Shown in pieces: positions 1 through 11,322 of a stretch of DNA of 20,462 nt; within the stretch, counting starts at the first letter, position 1; every line of letters starts with the position of its first letter. The position numbers and the translations under genes were made by a program. The notes under the pieces were generated by a model. It saw only the letters and a program-made list of their open reading frames with translations, was not told the DNA's origin and did no database searches. Source of the DNA: Acanthamoeba lenticulata (taxonomy: Eukaryota; Discosea; Longamoebia; Acanthamoebidae); contig NAVB01003497.1 in the NCBI GenBank assembly GCA_002179805.1, positions 1-20,462 on the forward strand, read 5' to 3'.

Positions 1-38
1 CCTTGTGGCCATGACACGAGGAGGTCCTCCACAACGTG

Positions 39-44
39 TTTAAT
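39..44 (-). terminator. Candidate poly(A) signal of GRP94 (ATTAAA)
   Basis: Minus-strand ATTAAA about 76 nt beyond the GRP94 stop codon, in an AT-rich stretch. It is a common variant hexamer. No cleavage-site evidence is available. Confidence 0.4.
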
Positions 45-119
45 ATATAGTATAGAATGACGCAGAAGAAGAACAAGTAGAGAGAAGAGAAGAGAGGAGA
101 GAAAGCATCCGGATTGGTT

Positions 120-2896
120 TTACAGCTCATCGTGCTCCAAATCCTCGTCCTCGCCATCATCCTCGTCGTCGACCTCGTCAAAGGCGGTCTTCTGGGAGGT
201 GGCGGCAGCGGCGGGGGCGGCAGTCTCCTCGGGGGTGGCGAGGAGCTCCTCGGGGATCTCGGGGAGGTCGAGCGAGGTGGACATGAGGCGGAGGACGCGG
301 TTGACAAAGGCCGTGGGCTGCTCGATGTTGTAGCCCGACGAGAGGGCGGCGGTGTCGACGAGGAGGGTGGCGACCTCCTTGGCCTTGGGGTCGGTGGCGT
401 CGGCCGTGACGAGGCGGTTGAGCTCGGCGATGAGCGGGTGGTTGGGGTTGATCTCGAGCACCTTCTTGCCGGCCCACATGCGCGACTTGGGGTCGTCGCG
501 GGACTGGAGGGCCTGGGCGCGGATGACCTTCTCCATCTGGGCAGTGTGGCCCCACGACTCGGCCACCAGCGCGCAGGGCGAGCGGGACAGACGGTTGGAG
601 ACCTTGACGCGCGAGATCTTGCCCGAGAAGGTCTTCTTGATGTAGCTGATCACCTCCTTGAGGTCCTCCTCATAGTCCTTGTCCTCGTCCTCCTCACCGG
701 GCAGCTTGACGCCCTCCTTGGCCAAGTTGACCAGCTTGTACTTGTCGTACTTGGGCAGGTTCTGGAACGTGTACTCGTCGATGGGCTCCGTGGCAAACAG
801 CACCTCGTAGCCCTTGTCGGTGAGCTTCTCCAGCAGGGGCGACGCCTTGAGGGCCTCGACGCTCTCGCCCGACAGGTAGTAGATCTCCTCCTGGCCCTCC
901 TTCATGCGCGAGATGTAGTCGTCGAACGACGTGTCGACGCCAGTGGTCGACGACAGGTAGCGCAGCAGCTTGGCCAAGCGGGGACGGTTGTTCGCGTCCT
1001 CGATCACGCCCAGCTTGATGTTGGTGCCGTAGCTCTTCCAGAACTTGGCATACTTGCCCTTCTCCTCCTCGGTCTCGGCGTCGCCCAGCTGCTGGAACAT
1101 CGCGATCGTCTTGCGCACCAGCTTGTTCTTGATGGTGTCCTGTTTTAAGAGGAATCATCACGTTCACAGTTAAGAAAAAATTGATGATTATTGTTTTCAT
1201 AAATGAAAATAAAATAAAAATAAAAACATATCCCAAATTATTAGCAGTAATGAAGGGGAAGGGAAAACGCACGAGGGCCTTGTGCTCCTGGAGGGTCTCG
1301 CGGGAGAGGTTGAGCGGGAGGTCGTCCGAGTCGACGACGCCGCGAAGGAAGGCGAGGTACTTGGGCATGAGGGCGTCGAGCTCCTCCGTGATGAAGACAC
1401 GCCTGACGTAGAGCTTGACGCCCTTCTGGCGGACCGCCGAGTCAAACTGCGAGTACGGGGGAGCCTCGGGCAGGTAGATGATGGCCTTGAAGGCGCCATT
1501 GTCGCCCTCGGCGGTGAAGTGGGTGTAGGTCAGCGGCGGGTTGTCCTCGCGGGTGATGGCCTTGAAGAAGTTGTCATACTCCTCGTCCTCAATGTCCTCC
1601 TTCCTCCTGGTCCAGATGGGCTGCTTGTCGTTGATGCGCTCCCAATCCCACACGAGCGTGGGCTTGGTCTCCTTCTCCTCTTCCTCCTCCTTCTCCTCGT
1701 CCTCATCCTCATTCTCCTCGTCGTCGGTGGACTCGACATCGGTCTCCTCCTCGGCCTCGTCCTCGGTCTCGGACTTCTCGGGCAAGCGCTCGACGTGGCT
1801 CTCCCAGAGGAAGATGGGGAACGAGATAAAGTCCGAGTAGCGGATGATGAGGTCGCGCAGCTTGTCCGACTTGAGGTAGCTCTGCGACTCGGCGTCCTTC
1901 TTGAGGTGGAGCGTGATCGAGGTACCGCGGCCAAGCGTGTTGCCGCGCGGGTCCTTGTGGATGGAGAAGTTGGCGTCGGCCGACGACGCCCAGACCCACT
2001 GGTCGGCGTCGTCGTTGGACTTGGACGCGACGACGACGCGATCAGCGACGAGGAAGGCCGAGTAGAAACCGACACCAAACTGGCCGATGAGGTTGGACGA
2101 GGCGTCCTTGCTGCCCAACATCTCAGCAAAGTGCTTGGTACCCGAGTGGGCGATGGTGCCCAGGTTGGTGACCAGCTCCTCCTTGGTCATGCCCACACCC
2201 GTGTCGGAAATGGTGAGCGTGCCCGCCTCGGCGTCAGCTCGCACCTGCAGCATTGCGAGCGCACAAGAAAACAGCAAGAGATGAGACAACAATTGCAAAA
2301 AAAAAAGAGGTTTGAGTGGATTGTTGAAGCGTACCCTGATTTCGAGCTCCTTCTTGCCGTCGAGCTTGGTGGCATCCGTCAGCGACTGCAGACGAATTTT
2401 GTCCAACGCATCAGAAGCGTTCGAAATCAACTCACGGAGGAAGACCTCGCGGTTGGTGTAGACGTTGTTGATGATAATTTGCATGAGGCGGGCCACGTCA
2501 GACTGGAACGTGTAAACCTCACCAGTCTCCTGAGTGATGTCGGCGGCCTGCTCGCGGAGCTTGCGCTCATCCTCAGAGACGGCGGGTGACGGAGCAATGG
2601 AACGCTCCTCCCTCTGGGCAACTTCGTCGTCCGTCTTCAAGGCGACCTTCTCGGCCTTGAGGTCCACGGTAAGTCCCTCAACATCAACGTCCTCGCTGCC
2701 AGCTGCGCCAACCCTGGGGGCAAGCAACACTGGGAGGGCACAAGATCCACGGTCAGCAAGAACGGCAAATCCAATCCGTAAGCGCTAAATTTGGCAAAGG
2801 ATTGTGCACGAGGCTCCAAAACGTACAGGCAGAGACAAGTGTGGCAAGAAGGAGGAAGGGAAGCAGACGAGCCGCCTGGGAAAGCGACGGCAACAT
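120..2896 (-). CDS. Endoplasmin / GRP94, ER-lumen Hsp90 chaperone
   Basis: ATP-dependent Hsp90 of the ER lumen that folds secreted and membrane proteins. Four exons, read on the minus strand: 2896-2827, 2729-2335, 2244-1273 and 1139-120, giving 818 codons plus stop. All three introns are GT-AG and keep phase. The start at 2896 is chosen because it gives a hydrophobic signal peptide (MLPSLSQAARLLPFLLLATL). The N-terminal ATPase domain has the helix with RELISNASDAL, the DTGVGM loop and GQFGVGFYSAFLVAD. A long Asp/Glu linker (about 1660-1770) leads to the middle domain with LPLNLSRE. The protein ends in HDEL, the ER-retrieval signal that separates GRP94 from cytosolic and mitochondrial Hsp90. 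Length fits the family. An ERSE-II-type motif lies 105 bp upstream. Identity is very secure. The exon 3/4 junction (EHKAL then DTIKNKLVRK) also matches family conservation. Confidence 0.96.
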
Positions 2897-3466
2897 GGCT
2901 TCAGTCACGGAGCACTCGTTTCGTCTTCACGCACGCTGAAGTTGAGGTTGGGCCGTCACCTGCCTCTTGAGTGTTGCCACTGGCCACCCGTCGCTTTGCC
3001 ATTGGACCACGCCAGCTCCTCCCGAAATTGGAAATTTCTTGCAAACCAACCAAACATTTCTTGTGCCATTCCGGCTGATCAAAAAAAGATGACTAATTCG
3101 AAAAGAAAAACAGATAAAAAGAACTAACGGAAGGGCGCACTACTCCTTGGCAGCAAAGGCAAGCCCCAAGTCAGCTCGCACGCTGCTTTACAAAGCGGAC
3201 AGTCTGACTGACTGACGCCCTGTGCCAAGACACAACTCAAAGATTTGCTCGAGGGGGTAGGCACAACTTTGTGCGCTTTGTTGAAGATTGTGGCAAGTAG
3301 CTATGGGGCGGAGGCTCTTCCGCGCCACACTATAAACAAGGAGGAGAAGGGATAGGCTTTGGTCCGAGGGCGCCCGAGCAAGGTCAAGCTCTCTCGCGCC
3401 GCACGTCTAAGCCTTGGGTGATGGAGAAGGTGGGGAGAAGGAGAAGCAGACTTGGAGCAGAGAAGT
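2897..3466. other. Intergenic region: GRP94 promoter and 3' flank of mtHsp70
   Basis: No convincing coding region lies here. The left part is the GRP94 promoter and includes the ERSE-II motif and an isolated GAAATTTC two-unit heat-shock-like site at 3031-3038. The right part is the 3' flank of the mtHsp70 gene. A short CTGA triplication is present near 3203-3214. I see no AATAAA for mtHsp70 in this stretch. Confidence 0.6.
3001..3011. promoter_or_regulatory. ERSE-II-type ER-stress element upstream of GRP94
   Basis: The plus strand reads ATTGGACCACG, an exact match to ATTGG-N-CCACG. On the strand of the gene this is CGTGG-N-CCAAT. It lies 105 bp upstream of the GRP94 start codon. In animals and plants this composite is bound by NF-Y plus an ATF6- or bZIP28-type bZIP factor and drives ER-chaperone induction. 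Function here is inferred from sequence and position. Confidence 0.6.
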
Positions 3467-5687
<2,221 letters not shown>

Positions 5688-6042
5688 CGTGATGCCTTGT
5701 GTAGTGTAGAACGAAGAAGTGATCAACAAAAGCGTGCGTGTGCCGGAGGACGCGCAAATACCTACGCGCTTGGCTCCGCTTTTCCTGGTAGGTGGTGTTT
5801 CCCGGCTATTTCCCGGCGTACGGAAGAAAAGGCAACGTTCCGCCCGGCGGAAGGACCAGCGAAAGTAAGTGGAGATTTTGGGCGGTCTTTGTGTGGAAAT
5901 ATCAGGTCATCATTTTTTATTTTTATTTTTATTTATCTTTTTTAATTATGTCAAACACCTCTTCCCCCTTAGGGACAAGACTCTGAAGGTAAGCACCCAG
6001 TAAACCTTTTCTTCGTCCTGCACAGTTCTCTTGACATAAAGT
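5688..6042. promoter_or_regulatory. mtHsp70 promoter region and uL15m 3' flank
   Basis: A 355-bp noncoding gap. Near mtHsp70 it holds two direct copies of TTTCCCGGC, at 5798-5806 and 5809-5817, and a 15-bp perfect palindrome TTCCGCCCGGCGGAA at 5838-5852. These lie about 110-165 bp upstream of the start codon. Nearer uL15m is a T/A-rich tract (5913-5945). The factors binding these sites are unknown, and the heat-shock-element match is poor. Confidence 0.5.
5916..5933 (-). terminator. Triple tandem AATAAA, probable poly(A) signal of uL15m
   Basis: The plus strand carries TTTATT three times with no gap. On the minus strand this is three contiguous AATAAA hexamers, 110-127 nt past the uL15m stop codon. 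This is a strong poly(A) signal candidate and also a simple repeat. Confidence 0.5.
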
Positions 6043-7058
6043 TTAGGCCCTGTACTCCTGAGGAGGCGGCAGAGGGTCCTCTGGATGACGGAGGGCCATG
6101 CGCAGCTTGCGCGGATGGTAGAAGACTTCCTTCACCTGGCCTCCATTCTTCTCGATGGCCTCGCGTGCCGCGTCGGACACCTTCGACACCTCGACGTCGA
6201 GCTTGCTCGCAAAGAGCTCGGAACCGCCGGCCAGCAGCTTGATGCCCTTCTCGTAGGACTTGCTGAGCTTGGAGGAGAGACCGGCGAGTCGCAGCGTGGC
6301 CATCGTGATCTTCTCGTTGGGGTTCAGCCGCCCCATGTCGATCCACTGCTGCACCTGGCCCAAGTTGATGCTCACATACTCGGAGCGGAACCTGAAGAAT
6401 AACGTGACATTAAATCGTCAATACTTGGTGACAAAGGTGCTGCTGGTGGAGGTGGTGACACGTACTGAGCGTTGGTGAAGCCGTGCTTGCGGACGCGCTT
6501 GTAGAGCGGAGTCTGGCCACCCTCGAAGCCGGGTGCCACCTTGCCACTGCCTCGCGCCTTTTGACCCTTGGTGCCCTTGCCGCACTGCTTGCCCTTGGAC
6601 GAGCCCGTGCCGCGACCGACGCGGCGGGCCTACGCCGACAGAAAAACCAAGTTAGCGTTTCGGACGCAAGATTGCATCAAGACTTAGCAAGCATAGGCTT
6701 GGCCGCAAATGATCCGGCAAAGAAGAAGAAGAAATGTGAGCACCTTCTTGTGAGCGCCGGGATTATCGCTGATTGCGTTGAGGGCAATCGAATGAGGATC
6801 AAAAGGTTCAAGTTGCGCCTGCGCTTCAAGTTGGCGCGAGCGAATCATGAACGCCATACCACCCCCTGGGTACGACGTTGGGCTGCTCGAGCGGATCCCC
6901 TTCCGCGCAAATGTAGCGTAGGACATTCTGGTTACGAACGTCCATGTGGATGACGGTGTCAGGGGTCGCAGGGAGGATGTCGAACTAGATCCCAGACCAA
7001 GTGTGCGGAGGCCCACGGCACTGCCGGAGCATGTGAATGGGGCCGCAAATCGTCTCAT
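6043..7058 (-). CDS. Mitochondrial large-subunit ribosomal protein uL15m (MRPL15)
   Basis: Structural protein of the mitochondrial ribosome large subunit. Three exons: 7058-6744, 6629-6466 and 6391-6043, giving 275 codons plus stop. The uL15 N-terminal signature spans the first junction: [13 protein letters not shown], then [14 protein letters not shown] and [11 protein letters not shown]. It continues with [19 protein letters not shown], and then the C-terminal exon ([17 protein letters not shown]). About 75 residues precede the uL15 core and start MRRFAAPF. They are Arg/Ser-rich and poor in acidic residues, which fits a mitochondrial presequence. The extension, and the lack of cytosolic uL15 features, point to the organellar protein. 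The gene is divergent from the armadillo gene across a 325-bp gap. An internal Met ([10 protein letters not shown]) could be an alternative start, but it would lose the presequence. Confidence 0.9.
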
Positions 7059-7383
7059 CCGTCAATTCGCCTCTTAATTCGTACCTCCTGTTGTTTATTT
7101 CTCCTCGTTTTCTTCTTGCCGCCCACGCGTGTCGGGATTTATCCGGCGACCTACAGCGCCTTCGCCGTCACGACCACCAGGCGCTGAGTTTTCGCAGTAC
7201 AACACCATCAGGCACGGCCTCCCGGGGCGGTGAGCTGGGCCTGGACCTAGGCTGCAGCTCAAGTGATAGCCCCAAATGTGAACTATCACCATAGGCGGAT
7301 TCAGACACCTGATCCACGCAACAACGCGCCCACACTCAACACCCCCTTACCGTGCCGAGTAGCAAGGAGAGGCGATCAGCACC
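7059..7383. promoter_or_regulatory. Divergent intergenic region between uL15m and the armadillo gene
   Basis: This 325-bp gap separates two divergent start codons, so it should hold both promoters and both 5' UTRs. I see no TATA box at a convincing distance and no conserved coding sequence. The region is moderately GC-rich, with a pyrimidine-rich patch at 7080-7120. Confidence 0.5.
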
Positions 7384-10300
7384 ATGGCCGCGGCCAGAGC
7401 TTGGGCGTCGAGGATCATGTTGGGCGGAAACAAGCAGAGTCGGGACAAAGACAAGGAGAAGGTCACGAAGCAGAAGGACAAAGGCAAAGCCAAGGAGGCC
7501 GAACAGCAGAAGCACGAGGCTTCGTGCCCCCTCTACGTCGCCCCAGCCCCGCACGGTCTCAAGGCCTCTCTTACACCGCTACTGAGTCGCCGAAAGAAGA
7601 CGAAGAACGTCATCATCCACAAGGCTGGAGTGGACGAGTGCACTTGCCCCGGGCATCGCGTGGAGATTCAGCAGCCACGACCCTCCTGGGGCAAGTTGTC
7701 CTTCGTCGATGACGAGGACGATGAAGATGACGAGGACGAGGACGACGATGACGAAGACTCCTACGAGGACGAGGAAGACGACGATGAAGAAGAGGACGAC
7801 TACGACATTTATGAAAGAGCCGGGAGTGCGGGAAGGCGCCATGTCTCCATCCACAGCGCCAGCGGCCGAACCGCTACGCCTCCTCCTCCGTTGTCCGGTT
7901 CCCACATTGTTCGCGCCTACGACGCGTCCTCCGCCGAGAGCGACTCCTACGAGGACGAAGACCAAAGCGACGACGACGGCCAAGACCAAAGGAATGACCG
8001 AGGCCAGTTCTACATGAAGCAGGAGAGCCTGCACGGAAGGCACCAACAGCTTGTGGACGATTCATATGAAGACGATGAGGAAGAAGAAAGTGAAGAAGAA
8101 GAAGAAGAAGAAGAGTACGTGGACCGAAGACAAGGAAGAGAGTGGACGGTCGGGAGCACCGAGGATGCAGAGGATGATGGTGACGAGGAAGACGACGAAG
8201 AGGATAGCCACGACGAACAGTTTTACCTCCGCTCCGAGGGGAGCCGCTACCTCCCCGCGCGGTGGGGCAAGGGCCAGGAGGTCGACGAGGACGATGAAGA
8301 CGAAGACAGCGATAGTGGGAAACGGCACTCCTCTGACTCTGCACGCGAAAAGCCCACGGCCGTCATCGTGCGCAACCTGCTCGGTGCTCGGCCTCAACTT
8401 TCTCCTTTACCTCCTGTCCTCATGTGTGTGCTCATCCTCCTCGTACGCGTGTCCCACAGACAAGGTGCTGCGCGAAGAAAAACCGGTGGCCTCCCTGGTG
8501 GCCCTTCTACGCGTTTACTCCAAGGACGCCGAGGTGCAGGCCGACGTGTGCCTGGCGCTTGCCCAGTTGGTGCCTCATCGTACGGACGGCCATCTCCGTT
8601 CGGGCAACGTCCTTCTTGGCTCACACCCCACATGCGTGGCATGCAGGACGGCTGGCCATGCGCATGGTCGCGGACGGCGGCGTCGGGTGCGTGGCCAACA
8701 CCATGCGCAACCATCGGCTCGACCCACACGTCCAGGAGCGCGCGTGCCTGGTTCTCCACAATCTCGCTGCCAACCGTACGTGAGGTCGCACACAAGCGCG
8801 CAGCTGATGGCAAACTGACTTTTATGCGTATGTCGTACCAAGCAGCCGCCTACAGGGCCGCGGTGGTCGACGAGGGCGGCGTACGGCGCTTGGTGGCGGC
8901 GATGCGCACGTTTCCCGATCGGGCCAACCTCATTCTCCACGCGTGCTCGTGCCTCCTCAACCTGGCGCTGGCAAACGGTAAATGCCAAGACGACGGCCAC
9001 TTCGGTTCACAACCCGCGTTTGCTGACCTCCAGGATGCGGTGTGCAGATCCCAACAGGGTCGCGATCATCGAGAAGGGCGGCGTGCCATGTCTCCTTAAA
9101 GCCATGCGCACCCATCCCACCGACGCCCTCCTCATGGAGAAAGTCTGCGCCACGCTGCGCAACCTCTCGGCTCATGGTTCGCTCTGAAGCGCTCTCTTCT
9201 CTTCCTTTTAGTGTTAAGCCGAGGCTCACCACTGGCTCGTGGGCACAGAATTGGGCCGGCAACGCATCCGGGAGGAGACCGGGATTGAGCACCTCGTCGA
9301 CGCCATGAAGTCGCTGCTCAAGTCGGCGCCCTTCCAGATCCAGGCCGCTGCCGTTCTGTGGAATCTGGCTCTCGACTGTGCGCCTCCTCCCGTTGCTCGC
9401 TGGCTCAAGTCGGGCTTGATGAGTCTCATGTTGTTCTTGTTGTTGGTTCTTGCGTGAGAACACTGTGTGCCACAGACACCAATCGCATCGTGATCGGTCG
9501 CAACGGTGGCATTGAGCGGCTGATCCACTCGCTCGAGGCTCACCCCTACAATCCCGACCTGTGCCACATCGCCTTTGGCGCCCTTTCCAACATCGCCATC
9601 AGCGGTTGCGCTCCTCTCTTTCTCGTTGTAGGACATATGATTCCTCGTTGCTCACCGTGAGCACGGGCTCCACAGATGCGAACAAGACGCGTGTGGTCAA
9701 GTCGGGCGGGGTGGAGGTCGTGCTCATGGGCCTGCGCAAGCACGGCGCGCGAGTGGACGTGACCGAACGCGCGTGCGCGCTCATCCAGAACATCGGCGTT
9801 GATCGTACTTGCCCACGTGTCCTTCCCCACGTTGTGTGATTGGACATGAGCTTAACCACACACAAACACCAATCCCCGCGCGTCATCACAGCTCGAGGAC
9901 GGCTCAAGCTGGTGAAGAGCGGGGCCAGCACGTGTCTTATCATGGCCATGCGCACGCACCCGACCCACGTTGGTGCGAATCCCCAGCGCTGCGCCATCTG
10001 ACGCCTCTAGCTGCTCACTTGTGTGTTTGTTGCTCGCGCTTGATCAGGCATCCAACTGCGGGCGTGCGGGGCGCTGTGGAACTTGGCGCTGGACAGCGCC
10101 AATCGGAGCGTCATCATCAAGGGAGGTGGAAAGGAGGTGGCCCAGGCGGCGACACGGTTCCCCGAGGTGGAGAAGGTCGCGCGAAAGACGCTCAAGATGC
10201 TCGACGGCGAGATGATCGCGCTCATGGTCGACGCAGCATTGCCCAAGGGCATCAAGAAGCTGGCCAACTTGGATCCCCTCGGCATGGCGCAGGGTCCGGG

Positions 10301-10427
10301 CCAACAGCACAGAGATCAGCCCAGTCCCAGCAGCAAGCCTCAACAACCAAGCACAGAGCAAGAAGACGAAGACGAAGAGGACTCAGACAGCGAAGACGAT
10401 TATACTGAGTCTGAGACAGATGACTGA
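7384..10427 (+). CDS. Armadillo (ARM) repeat protein with acidic N-terminal region
   Basis: Predicted cytoplasmic or nuclear scaffold; ARM superhelices bind peptides and proteins. The exact role is unknown. Ten exons: 7384-8383, 8460-8579, 8647-8775, 8846-8977, 9048-9176, 9249-9377, 9476-9604, 9676-9804, 9892-9972 and 10048-10427, giving 785 codons plus stop. All nine introns are phase 1. Residues 1-333 hold a Lys-rich patch (about 18-45), then long Asp/Glu runs (about 107-142 and 225-255). From residue 334, eight or nine ARM units of about 43 residues follow, with recurring patterns such as ACSCLLNLALAN, AVLWNLALDY and ACGALWNLALD, and xGGVxxLVxAM. The C-terminal tail is acidic (EDEDEEDSDSEDDYTESETDD region). 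The start has a good ACCATGG context. The second intron (donor at 8580) is chosen by phase and is the least certain. Confidence 0.85.
7702..8310 (+). repeat. Acidic-codon low-complexity tracts in the armadillo gene
   Basis: Several purine-rich tracts of GAC, GAT, GAA and GAG codons occur here, mainly at 7702-7812, 8058-8121 and 8175-8215. They encode runs of Asp and Glu. They are imperfect trinucleotide repeats in coding sequence and also open long antisense frames. Confidence 0.8.
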
Positions 10428-10712
10428 GGTGAGCACGTCCGTCCGGCTCGGCAGGAGACGGATGCCCAAAGCAAACAATTCCTTTTCATGTCGCCAACTG
10501 TTTGTTATTATTTTGGAGGTATTTGTCCAGAATAAACGTCGCGTCATTACCTGGAAAAATCCGACACGCGGCAGTCGCAACAGGGCCATCTTGTGGGGAA
10601 GCTTCACAAGACTGCCCGTGTGCTCACGCACATCGAGTTCCCCTCAGGCGTAAATCTGCATTCTTGCCAACTCCCACCCCTTCATCGCGGCGGCAACTAG
10701 ATTGCAGTCGAA
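10428..10712. promoter_or_regulatory. Armadillo 3' flank and STAT promoter
   Basis: A 285-bp noncoding gap. AATAAA at 10531-10536 is a candidate poly(A) signal for the armadillo gene, 104 nt after its stop. The rest should hold the STAT promoter and 5' UTR. I recognise no specific factor site. Confidence 0.45.
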
Positions 10713-11291
10713 ATGGAAGAGACAGACCTTGATGAGATGAACCCCGAGTTTGGGAATGAGTTTTGGAAGGAACTCACGGATGAAGTACTTGACACACTTT
10801 ACAATCAACTCGAGTACATGTTACCTTGAACTTGTTGTTTTCAATTCTCTGTATTACTAGACTCCCCCCCCCCTTTGAATTGATCCAAATTTGCAATCGC
10901 ACGTGCCTTTGCCTCGTACCAACTGGTTACACATTTAATGTTTTGCTGTGGTACGTCACGTTGCAGACAACCTGCCTTTGACAGCACGAGCGAGTACTAC
11001 TTGGATGACGATGACGACGGCATGCTGGGCTCGACCAATCCTGGTGGATTCGTGTTACCCGAGGTTATGGCCGCCGGCGTCCAGATCAAGGAGGAGGACT
11101 CGCACGCTGTCGCAGCCCACAGCACGGGCATTGACCCGGCCCACTTCCAGCAGCAGATGCTCCACCACCAGCAACAGCAACATCCGCACTTGCAACAGCA
11201 GCAGCAACAACAGTACCAACATCACCAACAGCAACTGCAGCAGCAGCAGCAGCCACAACAGGCCCCCGCCTCGCCGGTAGACGCCGCCAGG

Positions 11292-11322
<31 letters not shown>

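Noticed and set aside
114..1148. Plus-strand 344-codon ORF over the GRP94 3' exon
   Set aside because: Antisense shadow. The product is a Leu/Gly/Val-rich low-complexity chain without motifs, opposite a clearly conserved Hsp90 exon.
1282..2589. Plus-strand 435-codon ORF antisense to GRP94
   Set aside because: It crosses the GRP94 intron at 2245-2334 and has no domain. GC-rich third positions open antisense frames throughout this window.
5821..5852. Heat-shock element upstream of mtHsp70
   Set aside because: GAA and TTC triplets at 5823 and 5838 are in 5-bp register, but the units between them do not match nGAAn, so it falls short of a functional HSE.
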